Shown here: piece by piece, positions 44,105 to 52,719 of the stretch | Layout of the letters: each line of letters starts with the position of its first letter | How positions within the stretch are numbered: position 1 is the stretch's first letter | Origin: Aliiruegeria lutimaris | GTDB taxonomy: Bacteria > Pseudomonadota > Alphaproteobacteria > Rhodobacterales > Rhodobacteraceae | Assembly: GCF_900099935.1 (NCBI RefSeq) | Contig: NZ_FNEK01000033.1 | Location: 1 to 52,719 of the forward strand | Length of the DNA: 52,719 nucleotides | Direction of reading: 5' to 3' | Position numbers and translations under genes: made by a program | Notes under the pieces: generated by a model | Database searches by the model: none | Seen by the model: only the letters and a program-made list of their open reading frames with translations | What the model was told of the DNA's origin: nothing

Positions 44105-45007
44105 TCACGTTGTCTTTCGCAATTGCCGGAAGGCGGCATAGCGTGTTGCCGCGAAGGCGACGATGGCGGCGATGGGCGGAATGGCCAGTGGCAGCAGCCA
44201 ACTCGTGCCGGTGAGGCTTAGCCCGGTCAGGAAGCCGCCCTCGGCATCGGCGCTTGGCAGCAGCGCGATGGCGGCCATGCCGAGCGCTGTGCCGGTCGCC
44301 GCGCCCACCAGCGCACGCAGCGTGAAGCGGCGCACGAAGGCGCGGGCGATATAGGTGTCGAGCGCCCCGATCAGGCGCAGCGCGGCGATCACCCGTTCAT
44401 TGGCGGCGAGCGCGGCCTGCGCGGCTAGCGTGATCATGGCGGCGGTCGCGGCCGAGATCAGCCCAAGCGACAGCAAGCCCAGCATCCGAAGCCGCTCGGC
44501 GGCGTGGACCAGCGGTTCGCGCCAGCGGGTGTGATCGTCGTAAACGGCGCCGGGCGCCTCGCCCGCGAGCCGTGCCCTGAGCCCGGCCACGTCCACGCCC
44601 TCCTCGGTCTCGACCACCTCGATCAGCTCCGGAATGCGCAGCGCGTCGAGCGGCAGGTCCGGCCCGAACCACGGCTCCAGCAGCGCCATGCGTTCGGCAT
44701 TGCCGAGCGGGCGCGCCTCTGCCACCCCGGGGGTGGTCTCCAGCACGGTCAGGGTGTTGGTCAGCTGTTGGGCGGCCTGCTCGGGCGGGGCGGAGATCCG
44801 AATGGTGGCGGTGCGCGCCAGCGCTTCGGACCAGCGGGTCGCCAGCCGGTCGGTCGCCAGCGACAGCGCCAGCGCGAACACGGCGAGAAAGGCCATGGCG
44901 GCGGCGGTAAACACGGTGAGCCGCGCGGTGAAGCCGGTCGGTGGCACCACGCGATCGGCCCCGCTCGTGCCCGCCAGGAAGGCGCCCGCCTTGCCGAACA
45001 CGCTCAT
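44105..45007 (-). CDS. ftsX: Cell division protein FtsX
   Basis: 300 residues, four membrane segments: one near 31-50 and three in the C-terminal part (FtsX/MacB topology) with a periplasmic domain between about 55 and 165. FtsEX controls periplasmic amidase activators during division. VIAALRLIGALDTYIARAFVRRF is the typical cytoplasmic coupling region (key part LRLIGALDTYIA). It overlaps ftsE by four bases and plsC follows directly. Confidence 0.9.
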   Translation of the reverse strand: MSVFGKAGAFLAGTSGADRVVPPTGFTARLTVFTAAAMAFLAVFALALSLATDRLATRWSEALARTATIRISAPPEQAAQQLTNTLTVLETTPGVAEARPLGNAERMALLEPWFGPDLPLDALRIPELIEVVETEEGVDVAGLRARLAGEAPGAVYDDHTRWREPLVHAAERLRMLGLLSLGLISAATAAMITLAAQAALAANERVIAALRLIGALDTYIARAFVRRFTLRALVGAATGTALGMAAIALLPSADAEGGFLTGLSLTGTSWLLPLAIPPIAAIVAFAATRYAAFRQLRKTT

Positions 45008-45681
45008 AGCTCCGCTCCCGCCAGAGACAGCGTGCCGCCGGCAATGCGCAGCACGCGGGCCGAGACCTGGGTCTTGGCGGCGCGGATCAGGTTGAGATCA
45101 TGCGTGGCCACGAGGATCGTCTTGCCCATCCGGTTCAGCTCCACCAGCAATTGCAGCAGGCGCAGCGACATCTCCCAGTCGACATTGCCGGTCGGCTCGT
45201 CGGCCAGCACGATCTCCGGGTCCATGATCACCGCGCGGGCAAGGGCGGCGCGCTGGCGCTCCCCGCCCGAAAGCTGCGGCGGCAGCGCGTCTGCGCGCGA
45301 AGACAGCCCGACCCAGGCCATGAGTTCTTTCAGGTTCTGGTCCTCCGGGGCCGCATCGCGCCCGGTGACGGCGAGCGGCATGGCGAGGTTCTCGGTCAGC
45401 GGCAGGTGGTCGAGAAACTGACAATCCTGATGCACCACGCCGATCCGGCGGCGCGTGCGCGCGACATCATCGCGGCTCATAGACTTCACATCGCGGCCGA
45501 AAATGGAAAGCTGCCCGGATGTTGGCAGCAATTCCATGTAGCACAGCTTGAGCAAGGTCGACTTGCCGGCGCCCGAGGGCCCGGTGAGAAAATGAAACGA
45601 TCCCGGTGCAAGGTGCAGCGTGACGTCTCCAAGAAGGGTGCCGTTGCCATAGGAATAGGCAACATCGTTCAGTTCGATCAC
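45004..45681 (-). CDS. ftsE: Cell division ATP-binding protein FtsE
   Basis: 225 residues. Walker A GPSGAGKST, signature LSGGERQRAALARA, Walker B IVLADEPTGNVD. The short length and single domain suit FtsE, the ATPase of the FtsEX complex at the division septum. It starts the ftsE-ftsX-plsC operon and is divergent from the zinc-ribbon gene, with 172 bases between. Confidence 0.93.
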   Translation of the reverse strand: MIELNDVAYSYGNGTLLGDVTLHLAPGSFHFLTGPSGAGKSTLLKLCYMELLPTSGQLSIFGRDVKSMSRDDVARTRRRIGVVHQDCQFLDHLPLTENLAMPLAVTGRDAAPEDQNLKELMAWVGLSSRADALPPQLSGGERQRAALARAVIMDPEIVLADEPTGNVDWEMSLRLLQLLVELNRMGKTILVATHDLNLIRAAKTQVSARVLRIAGGTLSLAGAEL

Positions 45682-45853
45682 GAAATCTCCTTCCCCTCCC
45701 TGCGCGGCCCGTTGTGCCTGAGCAACGGACGCGTTTCAACGGGGTTCGCATCCGAAGGGATGTGCATTTTCTTTGTCATCCCCCCGATCCCGAGGCATAA
45801 ACGTAGAAAAGTCAGAGCAGTGGGGCAGTTTGCAAGCCCCGTCGAGAGGGGAC

Positions 45854-46831
45854 ATGCGCCTTACCTGTCCAAATTGCGGAGCCCAGTACGCGGTCGATGC
45901 CCGTGTGATTCCGGATACCGGTCGGGACGTGCAATGCTCGAATTGCGGCAAGACGTGGTTCCAGCATCATCCAGATCATCCGTCAGCTCCGGAAACGCCC
46001 GTCGAAGAGCCGGAAATTTCCGCGCCGCCCCCGCCGGACCCCGAGCCCGAACCACCCGCGCGGCAGCCAGCCTCCGTTGCGCCCGCCTCCGCGGCTGTCG
46101 CCGAGCCTGAAACGGCCGACGAAATTCCGGATCCTGCGCTGGGGTCGGCGGCTGGGATTTTCGATGAGCCCGACGAGCCCGATGATCTGCCCATAGAGGC
46201 TGACCTGCCCGACGAAGCGACGCCGGAGGTCGAGGAAAAAGAGCCCGAAGAGGCACCCGACTCCGAGCCGATTCCGCCCCGCCGGCCCGTCGACGCGGCT
46301 GCGATGGCGGTTTTGCGTGAGGAAGCCGCGCGTGAGCAGGCTGCCCGCCAGGCGGAACGCGGCGCGCTGGAGACGCAGGGCGAGTTGGACATGCCTGCCC
46401 CGGAGCGCGCTGCGCGCCGGCCGGAGCCGGATCTGGTCCCGCGCGAACCGGCGCGGGTCGTGCCGTCGGACACGATTCCGGCCGAGGAAGAGGAACGCAG
46501 CGACAAGCCGGCGCCGCGCCGCGAACGCCTTCCCGATGTCGAGGAGATCAATTCGACCCTTCGGCCAGAGGAGGCCGCTTCCGCCCGGAGCGCGGAAAAC
46601 CGGGTTCCCCGGGAAGAGCGCAGCCGTGGCCGCCGGATCGGCATGGGGCTCGCGTTCCTGGTCTTCGGCGGCCTTGCCTTGCTCTACAGCCAGCACAAGA
46701 CGGTTGCGGACAAGCTGCCGCAGGCGGCGCCGGTGCTGGAGCAATATGTGACGTCGGTCGATGCGGCGCGCCTGCGGCTGGACCGGGCGCTGCGGTCCTC
46801 CGTGGCCAGGCTGCAGGGAAGCGGCGAGTAG
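45854..46831 (+). CDS. MJ0042-type zinc-ribbon membrane protein
   Basis: 325 residues from the ATG at 45854. An N-terminal zinc ribbon (Cys5, Cys8, Cys28, Cys31 in CPNCG and CSNCG) is followed by a long Pro/Glu-rich disordered region, then one membrane segment (GLAFLVFGGLALLYS, about 263-281) and a short periplasmic tail. Family members are widespread next to ftsE genes in alphaproteobacteria; their function is not established. Divergence from ftsEX supports a cell-envelope link, by inference. Confidence 0.82.
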   Translation: MRLTCPNCGAQYAVDARVIPDTGRDVQCSNCGKTWFQHHPDHPSAPETPVEEPEISAPPPPDPEPEPPARQPASVAPASAAVAEPETADEIPDPALGSAAGIFDEPDEPDDLPIEADLPDEATPEVEEKEPEEAPDSEPIPPRRPVDAAAMAVLREEAAREQAARQAERGALETQGELDMPAPERAARRPEPDLVPREPARVVPSDTIPAEEEERSDKPAPRRERLPDVEEINSTLRPEEAASARSAENRVPREERSRGRRIGMGLAFLVFGGLALLYSQHKTVADKLPQAAPVLEQYVTSVDAARLRLDRALRSSVARLQGSGE

Positions 46832-47024
46832 CCCGCCCTGTCGATGCCGCATCGGCAGCCTGCCGTCTCTGCCGGTAACCCATTCTGAAAACGACGTGAT
46901 TGCCCGCGTTCGGGGGCGCGTGGCGTGCCGTTATGCTGCCACTGCGAAAAGAGTCTTGTCAGGGTGCGCGCAATAATCTACCCCGTATCGAACCAGATTC
47001 GAAATATACTTGCCGGAGAGAGTC

Positions 47025-47981
47025 ATGAGCTTCCGCATTCAGCCTGCCGCCCCCGCCCGCCCGAACCGTTGCCAGCTCTTTGGCCCGGGGTCCCGCCCGG
47101 CGATCTTCGAGAAGATGGCGGCGAGCGCGGCCGATGTCATCAATCTCGACCTCGAGGATTCGGTGGCCCCCGACGACAAGGCGGAAGCGCGCAAGAACAT
47201 CATCCAGGCCATTGGCGACGTGGACTGGGGCAACAAGACGCTGTCAGTGCGGATCAACGGGCTCGACACGCCCTATTGGTATCGTGACGTGGTGGACCTG
47301 CTGGAGCAGGCCTCGGACCGGCTCGACCAGATCATGATCCCGAAAGTGGGCTGCGCGGGCGACATCTATGCCGTGGACGCGCTTGTGACCGCGATCGAGC
47401 GTGCCAAGGCGCGCGCCAAGCCGATCAGTTTCGAAGTGATCATCGAGAGCGCGGCCGGCATTGCCCATGTCGAGGAGATCGCCGCCGCCTCGCCCCGGAT
47501 GGAGGCGATGAGCCTCGGCGCCGCCGATTTCGCGGCCTCCATGGGCATGCAGACCACCGGTATCGGCGGCACGCAGGAAAACTACTACATGATCCGAGAG
47601 GGCGTGAAGCATTGGTCCGACCCGTGGCACTGGGCGCAGGCCGCGATCGTTGCCGCCTGCCGGACCCATGGCGTTCTGCCGGTGGACGGGCCGTTCGGCG
47701 ATTTCTCGGATGATGACGGCTTTGTCGCGCAGGCGAGGCGTTCCGCGACGCTCGGCATGGTCGGAAAATGGGCGATCCACCCCAAGCAGGTGGCGCTGGC
47801 CAACGAGGTGTTCACACCGTCCGAAGCGGCGGTGGCCGAGGCAAAGGAAATTCTCGCGGCGATGGAGAAGGCAAAGGCAGAGGGGGCCGGCGCCACGGTC
47901 TACAAGGGCCGTCTCGTGGACATCGCCTCGATCAAGCAGGCCGAAGTGATCGTGAAGCAGGCTGAGCTTATCGCCGGCTGA
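47025..47981 (+). CDS. mcl1: L-malyl-CoA/beta-methylmalyl-CoA lyase
   Basis: 318 residues, the length of Rhodobacter Mcl1. It cleaves L-malyl-CoA to acetyl-CoA and glyoxylate and handles beta-methylmalyl-CoA, acting in the ethylmalonyl-CoA pathway. Characteristic blocks: RPNRCQLFGPGSRP, INLDLEDSVAPDDK, MIPKVGCAGDIYAVD and GMVGKWAIHPKQVALANE. The Glu and Asp of NLDLEDSV and of the LGAADFAASMG region fit the metal site. ATG at 47025 is preceded by GGAGAG. Terminator downstream. Confidence 0.95.
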   Translation: MSFRIQPAAPARPNRCQLFGPGSRPAIFEKMAASAADVINLDLEDSVAPDDKAEARKNIIQAIGDVDWGNKTLSVRINGLDTPYWYRDVVDLLEQASDRLDQIMIPKVGCAGDIYAVDALVTAIERAKARAKPISFEVIIESAAGIAHVEEIAAASPRMEAMSLGAADFAASMGMQTTGIGGTQENYYMIREGVKHWSDPWHWAQAAIVAACRTHGVLPVDGPFGDFSDDDGFVAQARRSATLGMVGKWAIHPKQVALANEVFTPSEAAVAEAKEILAAMEKAKAEGAGATVYKGRLVDIASIKQAEVIVKQAELIAG

Positions 47982-48001
47982 TCCGTTCGACCAGGTCCTG
48001 C

Positions 48002-48046
48002 TGCGCCCGCCGGGGGAGGGGAGACCCACGGCGGGCGCACCTTTTT
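48002..48046 (+). terminator. Intrinsic terminator after mcl1
   Basis: TGCGCCCGCCG (48002-48012) and CGGCGGGCGCA (48029-48039) form a perfect 11-bp stem around a 16-base loop, followed by CCTTTTT. Confidence 0.85.
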
Positions 48047-48176
48047 CCAGGCGTCCCGGTTGGGCGCCGCCCCGATCGTGCGGCGATGTTCCGTGTTCGT
48101 GGTCGGGCGGTCCGGGTTCTGTTGCAAATCCCACCGTTCGGACGCATATGGGTGCGAGCAGTAAGGGAGCCGCGTG

Positions 48177-49136
48177 ATGAACTATCTGGAGTTCGAAAAG
48201 CCTCTGGCCGAGATCGAAGGAAAGGCCGAGGAGCTTCGGGCGATGGCCCGTTCGAACGAGGGGATGGACGTGAAGGCCGAGGCCGCGGCGCTGGACGCCA
48301 AGGCGGCCGCCATGCTCAAGGATCTCTATGGAAAGTTGACGCGCTGGCAGAAATGCCAGGTCGCCCGCCACGCGGAGCGCCCGCATTGCCAAGAATATAT
48401 CGAGACGTTGTTCACCGAATACACGCCGCTGGCAGGCGACCGGAATTTCGCCGATGACCACGCCGTCATGGGCGGCATGGCCCGCTTCAACGATCGGCCC
48501 GTGGTGGTGATCGGCCACGAGAAGGGCCACGACACGCAGAGCCGGATCGAGCGCAATTTCGGCATGGCGCGCCCGGAGGGCTATCGCAAGGCGATCCGTT
48601 TGATGGAGCTGGCCGACAAGTTCAACCTGCCGGTGGTGACGCTGGTGGACACGCCCGGCGCCTATCCGGGCAAGGGCGCCGAGGAGCGCGGCCAGTCGGA
48701 GGCGATTGCGCGCTCGACGCAGGCCTGCCTGACCATCGGTGTGCCGCTCGTCTCGGTGATCATCGGCGAGGGTGGCTCGGGCGGGGCGGTGGCCTTTGCG
48801 ACCGGCAACCGTTTGGCGATGCTGGAGCATTCGATCTATTCGGTGATTTCGCCGGAGGGCTGCGCGTCGATCCTGTGGAAAGATGCCGAGAAGATGCGCG
48901 AGGCCGCCGAGGCGCTGCGCCTGACGGCGCAGGACCTCTTGGAGCTTGGCGTGACGGACCGCGTGGTGGCCGAGCCGGTTGGCGGGGCGCATCGTAACCG
49001 GGAGCAGGCCATTGCCAGCGTCGGCGCGGCGATTGCCGCGATGCTGGGCGAATTGGATGGGCTGGACCGGGCGGGGCTGATCGCGGACCGGCGGCGGAAA
49101 TATCTCGAGCTCGGTAGCAAGGGCCTCGCTGCCTGA
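48177..49136 (+). CDS. accA: Acetyl-CoA carboxylase carboxyltransferase subunit alpha
   Basis: 319 residues from the ATG at 48177, with AGGGAG seven bases upstream. AccA with AccD transfers the carboxyl group from biotin to acetyl-CoA to make malonyl-CoA. N-terminal [36 protein letters not shown] and [18 protein letters not shown] are characteristic of the family. It stands alone after mcl1, behind a terminator. Confidence 0.96.
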   Translation: MNYLEFEKPLAEIEGKAEELRAMARSNEGMDVKAEAAALDAKAAAMLKDLYGKLTRWQKCQVARHAERPHCQEYIETLFTEYTPLAGDRNFADDHAVMGGMARFNDRPVVVIGHEKGHDTQSRIERNFGMARPEGYRKAIRLMELADKFNLPVVTLVDTPGAYPGKGAEERGQSEAIARSTQACLTIGVPLVSVIIGEGGSGGAVAFATGNRLAMLEHSIYSVISPEGCASILWKDAEKMREAAEALRLTAQDLLELGVTDRVVAEPVGGAHRNREQAIASVGAAIAAMLGELDGLDRAGLIADRRRKYLELGSKGLAA

Positions 49137-49455
49137 CGTTTCTCGCCGGCGGGGTGTTTGCCGCCAGCGTGGAAGATCTGGCGGCCATCGCAGGCTGTTG
49201 GCCTTGTGCCAAGGGGGGCGCTGCCCCCCACGCGCTCGTTCGAGCGCTCCCCCCGGGATATTTTGGGAAAGGCGAAGCCATGGAGGTGTTGCGGTTCGCG
49301 GCGCTGCCTGGCGTAAGCCTTGGCCGGACTCTGATCTAGGCGGTTGATTTCAAAAGGCGGGTGGCGTGAACTGCGGGGGAGTTCGAAAGGCAGAGCATGG
49401 CCGTGTTCGGCGCCGGTAGGGGCGCGCGGCTGGCGACGAGGGAGGGATTGGAAAC
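49137..49455. other. Gene-free region after accA
   Basis: It contains the repeat listed at 49212-49264 and no supportable open frame. GAGGGAGG just before 49456 is the ribosome binding site of the PaaK-like gene. Confidence 0.6.
49212..49264. repeat. Dispersed extragenic repeat with two hairpins
   Basis: GGGGGG-CGCTG-CCCCCC (49212-49228), GCGCTCG-TT-CGAGCGC (49231-49246), then CCCCCCGGGATATTTT. The first stem and the CCCGGGATATTT block match those after puuD (23920-23953). It probably ends accA transcription. Confidence 0.7.
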
Positions 49456-50676
49456 ATGAGCAAGCCATTTGACGGGTTGGAACGGCGCAGCGTGGATGAG
49501 CGGGCGGTGGCCTTGGCGGAAGAATTGCCCCGGCAGATCGCGGCGGCGAAGGCACTGGCGGGCTATGCCAATAGCCTGGCCAAGGTGGATCCGGCGAAGA
49601 TCACGGATGCAGGGGCGCTGGCCGGGTTGCCGGTCTTGCGGAAATCGGAGCTGGGTGGGAAGCAAACGGTCGATGAACCCTTTGGCGGTTTCACCACGCG
49701 GCCCGCGCACGGTTTTGACCACGTGTTCCAGTCGCCGGGGCCGCTTTACGAGCCGGGAATGACCTCGCAGGACTGGTGGCGGTTGGGCCGTTTCCTTCAC
49801 GCCGCCGGGATCGGCAAGGGCGATATCGTGCAGAACTGCTTCGGCTACCACCTGACGCCGGCGGGGACGATGTTCGAGAACGGCGCCCGTGCGGTGGGGG
49901 CTGCGGTGCTGCCGGCGGGAACCGGCCAGACCGACCTGCAGGTGCGCGCGGCGGTGGATGTGGGCACGACCGCCTATGCTGGCACGCCGGATTTCCTGAA
50001 GGTGATCCTGGACCGGGCCGAAGAGATGGGCGAGGCGCTCAAGCTGTCCCGGGCCGTCGTGTCGGGCGGCGCGCTGTTCCCGTCGCTGCGGCAGGAATAT
50101 GCAGATCGCGGCATTGCCACGCTGCAATGCTACGCCACGGCGGATCTCGGCAATATCGCTTATGAGAGCGAGGCGATGGAGGGGATGATCGTCGATGAGG
50201 GGGTCATCGTCGAGATCGTCACCCCCGGCACCGGCGATCCGGTTGGCCCCGGCGAGGTGGGCGAGGTGCTGGTGACCACGCTCAACCCCGATTACCCGCT
50301 GATCCGCTTTGCCACCGGCGACATGTCGGCCTGGCTGCCGGGCGAGAGCCCCTGTGGGCGAACCAATGCGCGGATCAAGGGCTGGATGGGACGGGCCGAC
50401 CAGACCGCCAAGGTGAAGGGCATGTTCGTGCGGCCCGAACAGGTGGCGCAGCTGGTGGCGCGGCATTCCCATGTTCACAAGGCGCGGGTGATCATCAGCC
50501 GCGAGAACGAGATGGATGCGATGCATGTCCAGATCGAGGCCGATGGTGGCGACTGGACGGAATATGGCGAGGACGTGAAGGACCTGCTGAAGCTCAAAGC
50601 GTCGATCGAGGTTCTTGCGCCGGGCGAGCTGCCGAAAGACGGAATCGTGATCGAGGATCGCCGGGTCTACGACTGA
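49456..50676 (+). CDS. PaaK-like phenylacetate-CoA ligase family protein
   Basis: 406 residues. It aligns in outline with phenylacetate-CoA ligases: GTPDFLKVILDRAEEMG, VSGGALFPSLRQEY, a QCYATADLGNIAYE motif in place of QxYGxxE, and YPLIRFATGDMSA near the C-terminal domain. However, where PaaK has the SSGTTGxP phosphate loop this protein reads QSPGPLYEPGMTS (about 92-104), so the usual P-loop is missing. It may still adenylate acids by another arrangement, or it may be a non-catalytic or divergent ligase. It stands alone. Confidence 0.78.
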   Translation: MSKPFDGLERRSVDERAVALAEELPRQIAAAKALAGYANSLAKVDPAKITDAGALAGLPVLRKSELGGKQTVDEPFGGFTTRPAHGFDHVFQSPGPLYEPGMTSQDWWRLGRFLHAAGIGKGDIVQNCFGYHLTPAGTMFENGARAVGAAVLPAGTGQTDLQVRAAVDVGTTAYAGTPDFLKVILDRAEEMGEALKLSRAVVSGGALFPSLRQEYADRGIATLQCYATADLGNIAYESEAMEGMIVDEGVIVEIVTPGTGDPVGPGEVGEVLVTTLNPDYPLIRFATGDMSAWLPGESPCGRTNARIKGWMGRADQTAKVKGMFVRPEQVAQLVARHSHVHKARVIISRENEMDAMHVQIEADGGDWTEYGEDVKDLLKLKASIEVLAPGELPKDGIVIEDRRVYD

Positions 50677-50741
50677 GCCGCTATTTGATAACCGACGCCA
50701 CAGGCGTAGACTTGCCCCAAAAGAAACACTCGGAGGCGGGT

Positions 50742-52409
50742 ATGAGCAGATTGATGTCCAACCTCGCGGCGCTGGCCGCATCTATCGGCATGACTGTCTC
50801 GGCGGGGACCGTCTGGGCGGACCGGGCGCTGGTGATCGGCGCCCCGGAAGCCGAGCGGCGCGGCTTGTGGGGATCGGGCGACGGGGTGGATACGGCGCAA
50901 GCGTTGCGCGATGCCGGGTTCGAGGTGATCACGGCGGATGCCGGGTCGGTCTCCGCGATGCGCGCGGCGCTGTCGCGCTTTCTCGCCGGGATCGAGGGAG
51001 AGGACCGTATTGTCGTCCATCTCTCGGGAAGCTTCCTGCAGGGGGCGGAGCGGAGCTGGTTGATCGAGGCCGACAAGGTGGCGCGTCCGGATCTGGCCAA
51101 TATCGACGATATCGGGCTTTCGGTGGATACCGTTCTGGCCGTGGCCGGGCGGGTGCCGGGCGCGGCGGTGGTGGCGCTGGGCGCGGCGAGCGGCAAGGTC
51201 GAGGCTGGGGATGGGCTGGGAACCGGCCTGTTTCGGGGCGCGGTGCCGCAAGGCGTGACGATTGTCGAGGGCAACGCCGAGGCCGTCGCGGGGTTTGTCG
51301 CCGGGCCGCTGCTGGAAGAGGGGCGGAGCCTGCCGGAGGCGATTGCCGCGGCGCGCGGCTTGCGTGGGCGCGGGTTCCTGTCGGAGAGCGTCGTCTTCCT
51401 GCCGGTGGGCGAGGAGCGCCCGGTTGCGCCGCCGAACGCGGCGGAGGTCGAGCGGGCGATCTGGCAGGCGACGACGGCGCAGGACAGCGTCGGTGGGTAT
51501 GAGAGCTACCTGGAGCGTTTCCCGGAAGGGTTCTTCGTTGCCGAGGCGCGCGAGGCCATCGAACGGATCCGCACCGAGCCGAACCGGCTGGCGCGGCTGG
51601 CGGAGGAGGAGCTTGCGTTGAGCCGTGCCGACCGTCGGCGCATCCAGCGCGAACTGACCTTGCTGGATTACGAGCCGCGCGGGGTGGACGGCGTTTTCGG
51701 GCCGGGCTCGCGAGCGGCGATCACCCGTTTCCAGGTCAGGAACGGTTTTCCCGGCACGGGGTACCTGGATGCAACCCAGGTGGAACGGCTGGCCCTGCAG
51801 GCGGAACGCCGTGCGGCGGAAGTGGCTGCCGAGCAGCGGCGGCAGGAGCTTGAAAAGGAAAAACTGGACCGGGAGGCCTGGGCCGCGGTGACCGGGGCCG
51901 AGGACGAGGCCGGGCTGCGGACCTATCTCGAACGCTATCCCGAGGGGCTCTACGCGCCGATTGCGCGCGAACGGCTGGCGGCTATCGAAGCGGCGGCAAA
52001 GGCGCGCGCCGAGGCGCTTGAGCTGGCGGATTGGCAGGCGGCGTCCGAGGCGGGAACCGTCACCGCGCTGAACGCCTATCTCGCGGCTCATCCCGAGGGG
52101 GCCCATGCCGCGCAGGCCAGGGAACGCGTTGCGGCACTGGAAGGGGCCGATAGCGCGGCCATGCAACAGGCGCGTGCCGCCGAAGAGGCGCTGGGCCTGA
52201 ATGCCGTCACGCGGACGATGATCGAGCGGCGGCTGGAGCAGTTGAACCTTGCGCCGGGCAGTGTCGACGGGACTTTCGATGCGGATACCCGCGCCGCGCT
52301 GCGGCGCTACCAGCGGGAGCGAGGGCTGGAGGTGACCGGCTACATGAGCCAGCAGGTCGTGTCCCAGATGCTCGCCGATCTCGGCAATTTCCTTCTGGGG
52401 CCGCTCTAG
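50742..52409 (+). CDS. Pseudo-caspase protein with two peptidoglycan-binding domains
   Basis: 555 residues from the ATG at 50742 (GGAGG upstream) with signal peptide (cleaved near VWA-DRA). A caspase/p20-like fold (about 28-215; RALVIGAP...HLSGSFLQGAERSWLI) has Ser97 where active enzymes have the SGHG histidine, so it is predicted inactive. Two PG_binding_1 domains (about 305-365 and 490-545; PRGVDGVFGPGSRAAITRFQ and APGSVDGTFDADTRAALRRYQ, each given by its core VDGxFxxxxRAA) flank a coiled, Glu/Ala-rich region with repeated AYLAAHPEGAHAAQARERV units. A periplasmic, wall-associated scaffold is likely. The stop codon TAG coincides with the IS boundary. Confidence 0.82.
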   Translation: MSRLMSNLAALAASIGMTVSAGTVWADRALVIGAPEAERRGLWGSGDGVDTAQALRDAGFEVITADAGSVSAMRAALSRFLAGIEGEDRIVVHLSGSFLQGAERSWLIEADKVARPDLANIDDIGLSVDTVLAVAGRVPGAAVVALGAASGKVEAGDGLGTGLFRGAVPQGVTIVEGNAEAVAGFVAGPLLEEGRSLPEAIAAARGLRGRGFLSESVVFLPVGEERPVAPPNAAEVERAIWQATTAQDSVGGYESYLERFPEGFFVAEAREAIERIRTEPNRLARLAEEELALSRADRRRIQRELTLLDYEPRGVDGVFGPGSRAAITRFQVRNGFPGTGYLDATQVERLALQAERRAAEVAAEQRRQELEKEKLDREAWAAVTGAEDEAGLRTYLERYPEGLYAPIARERLAAIEAAAKARAEALELADWQAASEAGTVTALNAYLAAHPEGAHAAQARERVAALEGADSAAMQQARAAEEALGLNAVTRTMIERRLEQLNLAPGSVDGTFDADTRAALRRYQRERGLEVTGYMSQQVVSQMLADLGNFLLGPL

Positions 52410-52719
52410 AGCGTGTCGCGTTTAATCGGCCTCATAGCCTGCGGCTTTGAAGTAGTTGTAGCATTCTTCGTCCGAGAAGAGGTTGCAGACCTGTCCGACG
52501 GCGGCCCAGAGTTGGTCATAGGTTCGCGCGGCGGCCTTCCTGATCAGTGTCTTGAGTTTCGAGAAGGCCATCTCGATGGGATTCAGATCTGGGCTGTAGG
52601 GTGGCAGGAACAGGAACCATGCACCAATCGCGCGTAGGGACGCCGCTGCGGCCGGGGCTTTGTGGCTCGACAGGTTGTCGAGTATGACAACGTCGCCTTC
52701 GCGCAGCGTCGGCCCCAGT
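52407..52719 (-). mobile_element. IS630-family insertion sequence, one end, truncated by window
   Basis: The element begins at about 52409 (GAGCGTGTCGCG) directly after a TA (52407-52408), the target dinucleotide duplicated by IS630 elements. Its transposase gene reads inward from the far side. The other end lies beyond the window. Confidence 0.75.
52422..52719 (-). CDS. IS630-family transposase, C-terminal part
   Basis: About 98 residues of the C-terminal end are present; the N-terminus runs off the window. The DDE_3 catalytic segment is visible: VVILDNLSSHKAP with the second Asp, LFLPPYSPDLNPIEMAFSKLK with the third acidic residue (Glu) in the family phrase PDLNPIE. It ends at a TAA at 52422-52424. 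Catalytic for cut-and-paste transposition into TA targets. Confidence 0.93.
   Translation of the reverse strand, partial: LGPTLREGDVVILDNLSSHKAPAAAASLRAIGAWFLFLPPYSPDLNPIEMAFSKLKTLIRKAAARTYDQLWAAVGQVCNLFSDEECYNYFKAAGYEAD

Overview
This 52.7 kb window is high-GC DNA from an alphaproteobacterium, most likely a Rhodobacteraceae (Roseobacter-group) member. The reasons are an Mcl1-type malyl-CoA lyase with the length and motifs of the Rhodobacter enzyme, a membrane-bound cytochrome c urate hydroxylase (PuuD), several branched-chain-amino-acid-type transporters, and extragenic GGGGGC..GCCCCC / CCCGGGATATTT repeats of a kind common in this family. No rRNA, tRNA, CRISPR array or replication origin was seen.

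Bases 1-20640 carry the end of the str operon (tuf, cut by the window edge) and the S10 and spc ribosomal protein genes in canonical order, but broken into blocks: rpsJ-rplC-rplD-rplW | rplB-rpsS-rplV-rpsC-rplP | rpmC-rpsQ-rplN-rplX-rplE-rpsN-rpsH-rplF-rplR-rpsE-rpmD | rplO-secY. Several blocks end in a clear intrinsic terminator, and three breaks hold accessory genes. Break 1 has an A+T-rich gene whose product ends like the SSB C-terminal tip. Break 2 has a 2-oxoglutarate oxygenase directly after rplP, an orphan Phd-like antitoxin, a membrane-anchored nuclease and a polytopic membrane protein. Break 3 has a DUF1127-like small protein, a membrane glycerophosphodiester phosphodiesterase and a secreted phospholipase A2-like protein. 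The adk-rpsM-rpsK-rpoA-rplQ genes that often follow secY are absent; secY ends in a terminator.

Bases 20700-27120 carry a phytochelatin-synthase-like peptidase, a divergent purine catabolic pair (allantoicase and PuuD), an aldehyde dehydrogenase, a 1-Cys peroxiredoxin and an L,D-transpeptidase. Bases 27200-34950 form one catabolic uptake operon: an acyl-CoA synthetase, then LivG, a 47-residue ORF, LivH, an 89-residue membrane protein, LivM, a periplasmic binding protein and LivF. It sits behind an 18-bp perfect palindrome (probable TetR-type operator) and contains strong intercistronic hairpins.

Bases 35150-42270 hold a rhodanese behind a SqrR/BigR-like ATTC-N8-GAAT site, then an ACT-domain/LysR pair divergent from a sugar-type ABC importer (binding protein and two permeases, no ATPase) followed by a sulfatase. 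Bases 42340-52410 hold a methyltransferase, an ftsE-ftsX-plsC operon, a zinc-ribbon membrane protein, mcl1, accA, a PaaK-like ligase without a recognisable P-loop, and a pseudo-caspase with peptidoglycan-binding domains. The last gene's stop codon abuts the end of an IS630-family element whose transposase runs off the window.

Most notable are the fragmented ribosomal operon with its inserted modules, the rplP-adjacent oxygenase (candidate ribosomal-protein hydroxylase), the PLA2/GDPD lipid-hydrolysis pair, the SSB-tip-mimic gene with a start-sequestering hairpin, the structured leader before rplB, and a 146-bp repeat with palindromic ends present twice at identical length.
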